A stretch of DNA of 64,000 bases from Naumannella cuiyingiana (GCF_013408305.1 NZ_JACBZS010000001.1:744001-808000), one strand, 5' to 3'. Shown: positions 35,025 to 43,374, numbered from the stretch's first letter. Notes: generated from the letters alone by a model not told the origin. Translations and numbers: made by a program.

Positions 35025-35786
35025 TCAGTCGCGGTAGAGCGCGGTCCGGCATCCGGTCTCGCCCGGTTCGAGCTGGATCCGGTCGAAGCCGGGCCGGACG
35101 ATCTCGCCGTCGGCGCGGCGTACCACCAGGACGCAGTCGCGCTCGCCGGCGACCCCGGCGGTGGCGATCAGCTCCTTGCCGCGTACCTCGGTGGTCGTCG
35201 TGACATATCCCTCGTCGAAGGCCGCGCGTATCCGGGCCTCGAGGGTGTCCGGGTCGGCATCGGCCAGCGCCGCGCCGAGCCGGTCGGCCGCGTCGTCGGG
35301 CAGTCGCTCGATCGGCTTCGGCGCGGGTGTCACGGCGGCGGCGTCAGGCGCGCAGTCGAGCGGGCGGTATTCGGTGTAGCGATTGAACTCGACCACGAGC
35401 TGATAGCAGCGCACCGCATGTCCGGGCGGTTCGGTGCCGCCGAATCCGGCGTTGTTCGTCTCGGGCAGATCGACCGTGATCCGGACGTCGATGGTCGCCG
35501 GCTGGCCGATCTGGCGTACCTCCCCGGCCCAGCCGAGGGTCTCGACGGCGATGGTCGGGCCGTTGCTGTCGGAGCGGCTCGGGGCGAACTCGGCGGCGAC
35601 CTGTTCGGCGTCGCGAGGGTTCTCCCGATAGCCGAGGTCCTTGGCGATCCAGTCGATCTGCTCGTCGGCGATCCGGGCCGCTCGTTCGTCGCTCGGGCTC
35701 GCCGGCGCCGCGACACCTCCGCCGCAGCCGACGAGCGCCGCGAGCATGATCAGTACCGCCGCGGCTCCGCCCGCACGGATGATCAC
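35025..35786 (-). CDS. putative lipoprotein of unknown function
   Basis: 253 residues that I do not recognise. The N-terminus has a hydrophobic stretch (AAAVLIMLAALVGCGGG) with lipobox LVGC, so it is probably a surface lipoprotein. Three further cysteines (HAVRCYQLVV, PLDCAPDA, RDCVLVV) and a fourth near the end (TGCRTAL) suggest disulfides. The GTG start at 35786 follows TATGCT by 6 nt. It is convergent with the flavin reductase and divergent from the aldo/keto reductase. Confidence 0.7.
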   Translation of the reverse strand: MIIRAGGAAAVLIMLAALVGCGGGVAAPASPSDERAARIADEQIDWIAKDLGYRENPRDAEQVAAEFAPSRSDSNGPTIAVETLGWAGEVRQIGQPATIDVRITVDLPETNNAGFGGTEPPGHAVRCYQLVVEFNRYTEYRPLDCAPDAAAVTPAPKPIERLPDDAADRLGAALADADPDTLEARIRAAFDEGYVTTTTEVRGKELIATAGVAGERDCVLVVRRADGEIVRPGFDRIQLEPGETGCRTALYRD

Positions 35787-35831
35787 CGGGGCAGCATAGC
35801 CAGCCCGGGACGGCCGGGTTAGTTTGGGCAG

Positions 35832-36731
35832 ATGAAGACGCGCACCCTCGGACCGTTCACCGTCTCGGCCATCGGGCTCGGCGCCATGCCGATGTCGATG
35901 GGCCGCAACACCCAGCCGAGCGAGGAGCAGGCGATCACCACGGTGCACGCCGCGCTGGACGCCGGCATCACGTTCGTCGACACGGCCGACATCTACGCCC
36001 CGAGCTGGGACACGATGGGCCACAACGAGGCGATCGTGGCGAATGCGCTCGGCTCCTGGTCGGGCGATGCCGGCTCGATCGTCGTCGGCACCAAGGGCGG
36101 CATCACCCGCGGCGAGGGCGAGAGTTGGGGCCGCGACGGCTCCGAGGCGTACCTGCGGGCGGCGCTGGAGAAGTCGTTGCGGATCCTCGGCCGGGACAAG
36201 ATCGATCTCTACCAGTGGCATCGGCCGGACCGGAACATCCGCTACGCCGAGGGCGTCGAGGCGCTGGCGAAGTTCCGCGACGAGGGCTTGATCACCGCCA
36301 TCGGCATCTCGAACGCCAATGTCGAGGAGATCGCGGTCGCCGTGGACGTGTTGGGTGAGGGCAACCTGGCGAGCGTGCAGAACCAGTTCTCGCCGCGGTA
36401 CCGGTCCTCGGCGGACGAGCTGGAGTACTGCGCCGAGCGCGGGATCGCCTTCCTGCCGTGGAGCCCGCTGGGCGGGACCGGGGCGGATTCGAAGACGCTG
36501 GGCGAGAACTACCCCGCCATCGCGGAGGTCGCGCAGGCGCGCGGGGTCAGCCCGCAGCAGGTGACGCTGGCGTGGGAGCTGGCGCAGGCCCCGGTGGTGA
36601 TCCCGATCCCGGGCGCGAGCCGCCCGGAGTCGATCACCGATTCGGTACGCGCCGCCGACCTCGATCTGAGCGCCGACGAGCTGACGTTGCTCAATGACAG
36701 TTGGGGCCCGCAGACGCCCTACGCCGACTGA
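35832..36731 (+). CDS. aldo/keto reductase
   Basis: 299 residues, TIM-barrel AKR. TLGPFTVSAIGLGAMPMSMG opens the protein. TFVDTADIYAPSWDTMGHNE contains the catalytic Asp and Tyr, VVGTKGGITR the catalytic Lys, and DLYQWHRPD the His. PIPGASRPESITDSV binds the NADPH phosphate. It reduces aldehydes or ketones with NADPH; the physiological substrate is unknown. TAGTTT lies 6 nt before the ATG, a leaderless start. Confidence 0.93.
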   Translation: MKTRTLGPFTVSAIGLGAMPMSMGRNTQPSEEQAITTVHAALDAGITFVDTADIYAPSWDTMGHNEAIVANALGSWSGDAGSIVVGTKGGITRGEGESWGRDGSEAYLRAALEKSLRILGRDKIDLYQWHRPDRNIRYAEGVEALAKFRDEGLITAIGISNANVEEIAVAVDVLGEGNLASVQNQFSPRYRSSADELEYCAERGIAFLPWSPLGGTGADSKTLGENYPAIAEVAQARGVSPQQVTLAWELAQAPVVIPIPGASRPESITDSVRAADLDLSADELTLLNDSWGPQTPYAD

Positions 36732-36899
36732 GCGAGCAGTGGAACGGGCCCGGAGTCGCGCCCGCGATCCGGGCGCTCCGGGCGCGAACCCCCGCACCGC
36801 ACCCGGCCCTGATCATTCCCGGGCCCGAACCACTGCCTGATCAATTAGGCCAAATATTTCTGGCGTCTGTCAAGGACGCCGGCTGAGAGCGTTGTCCGC

Positions 36900-37181
36900 G
36901 TGCAATCCCCCGCACCAACCGACTGGGAGTCCTATGCCCGCGAACTGGGGCTCGAGCTGCAACGCCGCCGCTCCGTCGCGGGGCTGAGCCAGGAGAAGCT
37001 GGCCAGCCGGGCCGGCATGACGCGTACCCACTATCAGCAGCTCGAACGCGGCGCGTGGAAGCCGGGCCAGCCGGCCAACCCGTCGCTGCGAGTGCTGGTC
37101 GGGCTGGCCCAAGCGCTCGGGGTCGAGGTCGGCGACCTGTTGCCCAGCGTCAGCCGCGTCGATCTGAGCTGGTTCGAGTAG
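36900..37181 (+). CDS. XRE family helix-turn-helix regulator
   Basis: 93 residues. An HTH_3 domain fills the protein: LGLELQRRRSVAGLSQEKLASRAGMTRTHYQQLERGAWKPGQPANPSLRVLVGLAQALGVEVGDLLP. The start is GTG 36900 without a good SD. The region upstream (36847-36870) is unusually AT-rich for this genome and contains CCAAATATTTCTGG, a possible autoregulatory site. It is a solitary small regulator upstream of the CRISPR-Cas locus; a functional link to it is not supported. Confidence 0.85.
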   Translation: MQSPAPTDWESYARELGLELQRRRSVAGLSQEKLASRAGMTRTHYQQLERGAWKPGQPANPSLRVLVGLAQALGVEVGDLLPSVSRVDLSWFE

Positions 37182-37249
37182 CGGCGGCCCCAACGCGAAC
37201 GGCCGGCGCCCGATGGGGTGCCGGCCGGTCTGCTGCGATCTGCGATCGG

Positions 37250-37322
<73 letters not shown>

Positions 37323-37429
37323 GCGGTGCAGAACTCTAGCAGCGCGGGCGCGGAGTTGAGAAATCGAGCGAGGTCTTGTCGGGCGATTCGCCTCCTGCCA
37401 GACTCACGTCACCGCGCCGGGGAGAGAAC

Positions 37430-39760
37430 GTGATAGACGACGTGCCTGTTCGGGCAGTTGCCCAGTGTCCACTTGTTGCGCACACGCCGCGCGTCGACGA
37501 CCCTGCGCAAGGTTGGCACACCTTACGCGAGCATCTGATCACCGTCGGAGACCTCGCCGGCAAGTTCGGCTCCGCCTTCGACGGCGAGTCCATCTGCAGA
37601 TTCGTGGGTTTGATCCATGACGCAGGCAAGGCCACCGCTGACGTGCAGGCGGCGTTTCGGCAGTGCCTCCGCACGGGTGCCGCACGGCTCGGCACGCCGC
37701 ACAAGCTCGAGGGCGCAGCCCTGGCATACCTGCTGGTCGAAGCGGGCAACCCGCTTGCGGGACGGGTTGCGTGCCTGGCCGCCTACGGGCACCACAACCA
37801 GATCCCTGCGTGGGATCCGAGCAGCGGATGGCCCCTCTCGGTGGTGTTCGACGCGATGCGGAAGGATCCGGGGAGGCTCAACGAGTTGATCGGCTTGCTC
37901 GACGGCGAGTTGGGGTTGTCGTTGCGCGACGTCGCCGCCAACGTGCGACTGCCAGCTCGGGTGAGCACCGGGCGCGCCACGGATGTCGAGCTGTTTGCAC
38001 GCATGTGCCACTCGGCGTTGTGCGATGCCGACTATCTGGACACGGCTCGACACTTTGCCGGGGCTCAGGCGCCACGCGAGCACGCGCGCCGCGGGATGAT
38101 CCGACTGCGAGACGCATTCGTGGCGTCCTATGCAGCTCGATTCGGTGATGCGTCGGACACGCGGATCAACGCGGTACGCGCCGAGCTGTACGAGAAGTGC
38201 CGCACCATCGGCGCGGCCTCCCCGCTGCCCCATGGGGTCTACCGCCTCCCAGCGCAGACAGGAAGTGGGAAGACAATGGCAGCGGCGGCGTTCGCGCTGG
38301 AACACGCCGTCAGCACCAGCAAGCGCCGCGTGATCGTCGCGGTTCCCTACACATCCATCACCACCCAGAATGCAGCGGCCTACCGGGATCGTTTCGACGA
38401 GCTCGGCCGTGACGTCGTGCTCGAACACCACTCGAACATCGTCGAGGCTGGGGGCCCATCCGCGGCCAGCGGCAGCGACGACAACGACGAGGATGCAGTC
38501 CGCGAGGTGGCATGGCGCAAGCTCAGTGCGGAGAACTGGGACGCCGAGTTCATCGTGACTACGACAGTCCAACTATTCGACTCACTGCTCGACAACCGGC
38601 CATCGCGGACCAGGCGCCTGCATCGAATCGCCGACTCGGTGATCGTGCTGGACGAGGTCCAGTCGATCCCACTTGAGCTGGTACCGACCGTGCTGGGGAT
38701 CCTGCGGGAACTTGTCGAAGGGTATGGCGTCACGGTCCTGCTCGCCTCCGCAACACAGCCCGCCTTCTGGGCCCTAGACATGTGGAAGGACCTCGAGGTC
38801 ACGGACATCGCCGACCCTGCCGACGTCCCCGAGCCGACCCAGCGGGCCCGGTTCTTGATCAACTCGCCACAGTCGTGGGACTCGGTCGCGGCAGACATCG
38901 CGAGTCATGATCGGGCCTTGGCCATCGTCAACACCACACGCGACGCGCAATCCCTGCACGCGATGATCGAAGACAGCACCGACACCCCCACCCTCCACCT
39001 GTCGACGCGCATGTGCGGACAGCATCGGCTGGACGTCCTTGCCGAGGTGGGGCGCGCAATCAGTGCTGGAGAGCATTTGATCCTGGTCTCCACCCAGATC
39101 ATCGAAGCCGGCGTCGACCTCGACTTTCCGGTCGTCTTCCGTGCATTCGCACCCGCGGAGTCGTTGATCCAGAGCGCAGGGCGCTGCAATCGCGAGGGTC
39201 GCCTCGGCGCACGCGGTGGCACGGTGCATGTCGTCTCGCCCATCGACGGCGGCCTGCCGCCCGGCAGTTATGCGACCGCGACCACCAAGACTCGCTACCT
39301 GATGGAGGATTTCCCGGAGCTCGGAGGGTTCGGCGAGGAATTCGATCTGAGCAACCCCGAGTTCCTGACCGAGTACTACCTCGACCTCTACCACTCACTC
39401 CTCCCTGGCGGCGACAGTGCCCGGTCGCAGCGGATCCAGGAATCGCGCGGGAAGCACGACTTCCCACAGACCGCGCACGAGTTCTCCATGATCGACAGCG
39501 ACACGATCGGCGTGGTTGTCGATGCCTACGGCGACACCGCTGAGTTGCTGCGCCTCCTCGACGCGGCCGACGAGCACCCCGAGTTGCTCCGATCGCCTAC
39601 CAACCGGCGGTTGGTCAACCGGTTCACGGTGCAGGTACGCCCGCACCACACCATCGGACAAATCGTCGAACGACGGAGCGGCGTCCAGCAGTGGGTGGGC
39701 GACTACCACCCCGCCCGCGGGGTCACCTTCGACGCCGCGAGCGAAGCGAGCATCTGGTGA
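37430..39760 (+). CDS. cas3: CRISPR-associated helicase/nuclease Cas3, type I-C
   Basis: 776 residues. The N-terminal HD nuclease shows GLIHDAGKATADVQ (the HD dyad), GHH (AYGHHNQIP) and CHSALCDADYLDT. The SF2 helicase has Walker A QTGSGKTMAAAAFALEHA, the DEAH-box equivalent VLDEVQSIP, motif III ASATQPAF and motif VI QSAGRCNREGR. Cas3 is recruited by Cascade to an R-loop and degrades the target. The start is GTG 37430 with SD GGGGAG; an upstream TTG is less likely. All catalytic motifs are present, so the protein looks active. A gap of 196 bp separates it from the cas5 operon. Confidence 0.95.
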   Translation: MIDDVPVRAVAQCPLVAHTPRVDDPAQGWHTLREHLITVGDLAGKFGSAFDGESICRFVGLIHDAGKATADVQAAFRQCLRTGAARLGTPHKLEGAALAYLLVEAGNPLAGRVACLAAYGHHNQIPAWDPSSGWPLSVVFDAMRKDPGRLNELIGLLDGELGLSLRDVAANVRLPARVSTGRATDVELFARMCHSALCDADYLDTARHFAGAQAPREHARRGMIRLRDAFVASYAARFGDASDTRINAVRAELYEKCRTIGAASPLPHGVYRLPAQTGSGKTMAAAAFALEHAVSTSKRRVIVAVPYTSITTQNAAAYRDRFDELGRDVVLEHHSNIVEAGGPSAASGSDDNDEDAVREVAWRKLSAENWDAEFIVTTTVQLFDSLLDNRPSRTRRLHRIADSVIVLDEVQSIPLELVPTVLGILRELVEGYGVTVLLASATQPAFWALDMWKDLEVTDIADPADVPEPTQRARFLINSPQSWDSVAADIASHDRALAIVNTTRDAQSLHAMIEDSTDTPTLHLSTRMCGQHRLDVLAEVGRAISAGEHLILVSTQIIEAGVDLDFPVVFRAFAPAESLIQSAGRCNREGRLGARGGTVHVVSPIDGGLPPGSYATATTKTRYLMEDFPELGGFGEEFDLSNPEFLTEYYLDLYHSLLPGGDSARSQRIQESRGKHDFPQTAHEFSMIDSDTIGVVVDAYGDTAELLRLLDAADEHPELLRSPTNRRLVNRFTVQVRPHHTIGQIVERRSGVQQWVGDYHPARGVTFDAASEASIW

Positions 39761-39766
39761 GCCGCG

Positions 39767-39864
39767 TACGCTGGGCCGCTGCGCCCGATCGGGCGGGATT
39801 CTCAACATGCTGCCTTGAAGTGACGAACTTCAGGGGCTCCGCCGGCACACACCTGCGGAGCCCC
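39767..39864 (+). ncRNA. crRNA-like RNA: pseudo-repeat, pseudo-spacer and terminator hairpin (candidate cas-regulating RNA)
   Basis: A single CRISPR-like unit sits between cas3 and cas5. Its 11-nt end GGATTCTCAAC (39796-39806) is identical to the 3' handle of every regular array repeat. It is preceded by CGCCCGATCGGGCG (39782-39795), a hairpin in place of the array stem. The array stem has CTCCC/GGGAG where this one has CGCCC/GGGCG, so one T-A pair became a G-C pair. A pseudo-spacer of about 26 nt follows (39807-39832), then the hairpin 39833-39864. TACGCT (39767-39772) is placed like the -10 boxes of this genome and predicts an RNA start near 39779. I infer a short RNA processed by Cas5c and loaded into Cascade. 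Confidence 0.7.
39833..39864 (+). terminator. terminator-like hairpin ending the crRNA-like RNA
   Basis: GGGGCTCCGC (39833-39842) pairs perfectly with GCGGAGCCCC (39855-39864) around a 12-nt loop. No U-tract follows, as is common for GC-rich actinobacterial terminators. It would separate the crRNA-like RNA (and cas3 transcription) from the cas5 promoter. Confidence 0.65.
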
Positions 39865-39883
39865 TCGCTGATCATTACCGCCC

Positions 39884-39954
39884 TTGACAACGCCATCTGC
39901 GGCTGCCATCGTCAATCCAGACAGGGCGACGTGCTTCACTTCAAGGAGCATGAA
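39884..39954 (+). promoter_or_regulatory. cas5c promoter and candidate target of the crRNA-like RNA
   Basis: TTGACA (39884-39889) and CATCGT (39907-39912) at 17-bp spacing form a plausible promoter; the start point would be near 39919. The SD AAGGAG is at 39943-39948. On the minus strand, starting at 39951, the sequence ATGCTCCTTGAAGTGA repeats the pseudo-spacer with one nucleotide fewer. It is immediately preceded by TTC (complement of 39952-39954), the usual type I-C PAM. In RNA the SD would also lie in the loop of ACUUCA/UGAAGU (39938-39956). Cascade binding would therefore block the promoter-proximal region of cas5-cas8-cas7. Confidence 0.65.
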
Positions 39955-39956
39955 GT

Positions 39957-40631
39957 ATGTTCTACGACTGGATGACTATACGGCCTCCGCGATCGTTCAC
40001 ACACTCCGCGCTGGCCCTCCAGGTCGACGGGGAGGCCGCGGTCTTCACGCGACCGGAGTTCTCCTCTGAGCGAGTCTCGTATCCGGTGATCACTCCGACG
40101 GCCGCGGAGGGGCTCTTCCGCAGCGTGTTCTGGAAGCCGGAGATCAAGTGGGTGATCGACAAGGTTGAGGTCCTGAACCCGGTGAAGTGGGGAACACTGC
40201 GACGCAACGAGAGCGAGACGGCGATCACCCGCGAGATGATCACTCGCGGCCATCTCGACGTGAACACGGTCACCCAGCAGCGGATGACGACGATGCTCAA
40301 GGACGTCTCCTATCGCATCCACGCCCATGTCTGGGTGCACCCCGACGCCAGGGAGCAGAACCCGGCCAAGTGGCGCGACCAGTTCCACCGCCGGATGCGA
40401 CGTGGGCAAACGTTCAGCACACCGTTCTTGGGATGTCGCGAGTTCCACGCAGATGTCTACGAGCCCGACGCGACATCGCCAATCGACTGGACGGAGGACC
40501 TCGGGATCATGCTGCACTCGATCACCACCGAATCCCGCACGCGCAAGGAGACCTACTCCTGGTTTCCCGCGTCCGTGGAGTCCGGCGTGATGACGGTTCC
40601 GCGACACGGCATCCAACTCGGCGGGGCATGA
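39957..40631 (+). CDS. cas5c: type I-C Cas5 (Cas5c/Cas5d), crRNA endonuclease
   Basis: 224 residues. In type I-C, Cas5 replaces Cas6: it cuts the repeat at the stem base and stays on the 5' handle. The family parts SERVSYPVITPTAAEGLFRSVFWKPEIKW and QQRMTTMLKDVSYRIHAHV are clear, and REFHADV and WFPASVESGVMTVP continue it. The start ATG has a good SD (AAGGAG) 8 nt upstream; that SD is the target of the pseudo-spacer match. Its stop overlaps the cas8c ATG (ATGA). Confidence 0.93.
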   Translation: MFYDWMTIRPPRSFTHSALALQVDGEAAVFTRPEFSSERVSYPVITPTAAEGLFRSVFWKPEIKWVIDKVEVLNPVKWGTLRRNESETAITREMITRGHLDVNTVTQQRMTTMLKDVSYRIHAHVWVHPDAREQNPAKWRDQFHRRMRRGQTFSTPFLGCREFHADVYEPDATSPIDWTEDLGIMLHSITTESRTRKETYSWFPASVESGVMTVPRHGIQLGGA

Positions 40632-42505
40632 TGTTGCTTCAGGCGTTGACCGCGGCGGCCGGCGAACGTGCGCCGATCGGGTATGCCAAGAAGCCCATTG
40701 GCTTCCTCCTGCAGGTCAATCCCAGACACCCTGCGGCGCAGTTGACGTCACTGTACGAACAGAATCCCGCGGGAGATGGCAAGCGTCCGGTCGCGCCAAG
40801 TCGGTGGGTGCCCAACCTGACGCGGGCAAACAACCCTCCGCCCCTGTTTGCCTGCGACAACGCCGCCTTTGTGCTCGGACTGCCGAAGGTCGCGAAAGAG
40901 CCTGCCGCGCAGCCAAAGGAGGACGCGACGGCGCGGGCGAAGAACGAGGCTTTCGTCGAGCTGCTCGGTGAGTACTGCGCTGCCACGTCAGACCGCGACG
41001 CGGATCAGATCATCGCGTGGTACCGCGAAGGGAAGCCGGGATTGGACACCGCCATCGCAGCCTTGCCCGAGTCTCTGCGAAAGCGCCTCAACGTCGATCT
41101 GATCGCGGTAGCCGTCCAACGACGTCCGCCGCTGTACGCCAAACCGGAGGGGCAGGCCTTCTGGGAATCCCGGGTCATGGGCAGTGAGGACGCCGCAACG
41201 GGCGTCTGCCTCGTCTGCGGAAGGACCAGGCCGCTGGTCAGCACTCTTCCTCAGTCGATCGCCGGCGGACTGGTGCCGGCCACGAAGACCGCGAACGTCG
41301 CCCTGCTCAGCGGAAACTTTCCGGCAGCCCAGCGCGGGGCTACCGGCAAGGGGCTCCGGTCCGCGCCGATCTGCGCGGAATGCGGCCTGGCCGTCATCGA
41401 TGCGTTCAATCGCCTCGCCGGATCTGATGATCATCGGTGGGGCCGCCCTGACGAGGATCGGGCAACGATCTGGTGGCTCCGCGGTGGAGATCGCGGCGAT
41501 GAGGAGCTCACCCAGCAACTCGAGGAGCCGGAGCCGCAATGGGTGCAGCAATTCCTCAGCACGCTCGACAAGCCGTCAAGCCTTACCGGTAGGGACATCC
41601 GTGCGGACCGGTTCTATGCGCTGACATTCTCCGGAAACGTCGCACGCCTGGTGATACGGGGTTGGATCGATCTCCCGCTGATCGAGATGCGCGCGAACGT
41701 CGCCGCGTGGTTCCGTGACGTCGCGGTCGAGTACGGCGATCAGTCGCCGTACTCATCCCTCGGTGCCGTGGCGAGCAGCCTTGGCACCATGGTGCGTCGC
41801 GACGGACGCTGGACGGCGCCCGCCCCTGAGGGCGCTCGCGAAGCCTTGCTGCGCGTGGCCGTTGCCGGCGCCCGCGTACCCACCAACTATCTCCTCACCG
41901 CAATCGGCCGTGCCAAAGCCGAGGTGACGCATCTGACCAGTGCCGACCGCTTGACCGTGCACATCGCGCGGCGCCGAATGCACGCCCGCGTCGGACTCTT
42001 CAAGCTCATCCTCAACCGCACTTACCTCCAGGAGGACCAGTTGTCGACCGAACTCGACCCCGACCGTAAGGACAAGTCGTACCTGAGTGGACGACTGTTC
42101 GCTGTCCGCGAGGCGCTGCAACGACGCGCGGTCCGAGGCGTGACCTCCACCATCACCAATCGCTACTTCGAGCGCGCGGTCTCCAACCCCGCGACCACCG
42201 AAAAGACCTTGGCAACCCTCGCGCACCAGCACCTCGCCGCGTTGCGCCGCACAGAGTCCGGCCGTGGAGCGGCCGTCTCCATCGGGCGCCTCCTCACCGA
42301 GCTTGAGTCGACCATGGGCGATGCACCGTCGCGGCAGACCGCCGAGCAGGAGGCCGCCTGGATCTGCGGCTACTTCCAGCAACGCCAGCACGACTTCGCC
42401 AAAGCGGCCGAGTACCGAGCTGCGAAGCTCGCCGGGCAGTCTCCGCCCGACCACGATCCGAACTCAACGGCCGACGCTGCCAATCCGGAAGGAACAGACG
42501 AATGA
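40628..42505 (+). CDS. cas8c: type I-C large subunit Cas8c (Csd1)
   Basis: 625 residues. The opening MMLLQALTAAAGERAPIGYAKKPIGFLLQV is typical of Csd1. A four-cysteine zinc site is visible: CLVCGRTRP and CAECGLAVIDAFNRL. The middle HRWGRPDEDRATIWWL and the C-terminal LFKLILNRTYLQ-KSYLSGRLFAVREALQ continue the family. Cas8c recognises the PAM and recruits Cas3. An internal SD and in-frame TTG at 42030-42043 probably start a separate small subunit. It is linked to cas5 and cas7 by ATGA overlaps. Confidence 0.93.
   Translation: MMLLQALTAAAGERAPIGYAKKPIGFLLQVNPRHPAAQLTSLYEQNPAGDGKRPVAPSRWVPNLTRANNPPPLFACDNAAFVLGLPKVAKEPAAQPKEDATARAKNEAFVELLGEYCAATSDRDADQIIAWYREGKPGLDTAIAALPESLRKRLNVDLIAVAVQRRPPLYAKPEGQAFWESRVMGSEDAATGVCLVCGRTRPLVSTLPQSIAGGLVPATKTANVALLSGNFPAAQRGATGKGLRSAPICAECGLAVIDAFNRLAGSDDHRWGRPDEDRATIWWLRGGDRGDEELTQQLEEPEPQWVQQFLSTLDKPSSLTGRDIRADRFYALTFSGNVARLVIRGWIDLPLIEMRANVAAWFRDVAVEYGDQSPYSSLGAVASSLGTMVRRDGRWTAPAPEGAREALLRVAVAGARVPTNYLLTAIGRAKAEVTHLTSADRLTVHIARRRMHARVGLFKLILNRTYLQEDQLSTELDPDRKDKSYLSGRLFAVREALQRRAVRGVTSTITNRYFERAVSNPATTEKTLATLAHQHLAALRRTESGRGAAVSIGRLLTELESTMGDAPSRQTAEQEAAWICGYFQQRQHDFAKAAEYRAAKLAGQSPPDHDPNSTADAANPEGTDE
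42041..42505 (+). CDS. cas11c: internal-start small subunit Cas11c, nested in cas8c
   Basis: Within cas8c, AGGAGG (42030-42035) lies 5 nt before TTG 42041, which is in the cas8c frame. Translation from it gives a 154-residue helical protein starting at STELDPDRKDKSYLSGRLFA and ending with cas8c. Independent translation of Cas11 from the 3' part of cas8 is established for type I-C systems, and this is the position expected. Cas11c forms the belly filament of Cascade. The start is inferred from SD quality and position. Confidence 0.7.
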   Translation: MSTELDPDRKDKSYLSGRLFAVREALQRRAVRGVTSTITNRYFERAVSNPATTEKTLATLAHQHLAALRRTESGRGAAVSIGRLLTELESTMGDAPSRQTAEQEAAWICGYFQQRQHDFAKAAEYRAAKLAGQSPPDHDPNSTADAANPEGTDE

Positions 42506-43374
42506 GCACCCACACCAACCCCGCGGTCAAACACGATGCGTTGTTCGTGTTCGAAGCCACGGACTCGAATCCGAACGGCGACCCCGACAATGGCGGGCGG
42601 CCGCGTGTCGATCTGGACACCGGTCAGGGCGTCGTCTCGGATGTCAGCCTCAAGCGCAAGGTGCGCGACTCCGTGCTCTATCGCATCGAGCACGGGCTCG
42701 CCTCGGAGCGCAACGGAATCTTCATCCGTCGCGGATTGTCCCTCAACGAGCAGTTGGAAAAGGCGTACCAAGCGCTTGACCAGAAGCCGGCGGACAAGCC
42801 GAATGCTGAGCATGTCGCCAAGGGCGAGCAGTACATGCGGGAGAACTTCTACGACGTTCGGATGTTCGGTGCCGTGATGTCGACAGGCAAGGCGCAGGCG
42901 GGCAAGGTCACCGGCCCTGTGACGATCGGCATCGCGCGCTCAGTCGATCCGGTGATGCCCATGGAGATGGGGATCACCAGGACCGCCTCCACACGCGAGG
43001 AAGCCAAGGACAACGCGTCCCAGATGGGCAACAAGTCGGTCGTTCCGTACGGCTTGTACGTCACGCGGGTGCACTATCAGCCGACAAAGGGCAACGCAGT
43101 GTCCGCCGATGATCTTCAACTCCTCTGGGACTCACTGGCGACGATGTTCGAGAACACCCGGAGCGCTGCACGCCCGGACGTCGCTGCGCGCCAACTCCTG
43201 ATCTTCAGCCATGACAATCCACTCGGCAACGCGCCAGCCCGCGTCTTGTTCGACACCGTCGCGATCACCAGGACGTCCGAGCGGCCGACCCCGCAGTCGT
43301 ACGCCGATTACAAGATCGAGCTCCCTGCGACAGGCGAGCTGCCCTCGGGCGTGACTTTCACCAGTGTGATCTGA
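42502..43374 (+). CDS. cas7c: type I-C backbone subunit Cas7c (Csd2)
   Basis: 290 residues. DALFVFEATDSNPNGDPDNGGRPRVDLDTGQGVVSDVSLKRKVRDSV is the Csd2 signature. NFYDVRMFGAVMSTGKAQAGKVTGPVTIGIARSVDPV and SQMGNKSVVPYGLYVTRVHYQP are also characteristic. Cas7 polymerises along the crRNA and contacts each 6-nt segment. The start overlaps cas8c by ATGA, so Cas5, Cas8/Cas11 and Cas7 are produced from one transcript. Confidence 0.95.
   Translation: MSTHTNPAVKHDALFVFEATDSNPNGDPDNGGRPRVDLDTGQGVVSDVSLKRKVRDSVLYRIEHGLASERNGIFIRRGLSLNEQLEKAYQALDQKPADKPNAEHVAKGEQYMRENFYDVRMFGAVMSTGKAQAGKVTGPVTIGIARSVDPVMPMEMGITRTASTREEAKDNASQMGNKSVVPYGLYVTRVHYQPTKGNAVSADDLQLLWDSLATMFENTRSAARPDVAARQLLIFSHDNPLGNAPARVLFDTVAITRTSERPTPQSYADYKIELPATGELPSGVTFTSVI

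Noticed and set aside
37353-37363. GTTGAGAAATC upstream of cas3 resembles the reverse complement of the crRNA handle
   Set aside because: Only 9 of 11 bases match without a gap, and there is no stem next to it; likely chance.
39807-39818. Mini-ORF ATG-CTG-CCT-TGA after the pseudo-repeat as a CreT-like toxin
   Set aside because: It is three codons long without an SD and lies in the pseudo-spacer; no toxin-like ORF with rare codons is visible in the gap.
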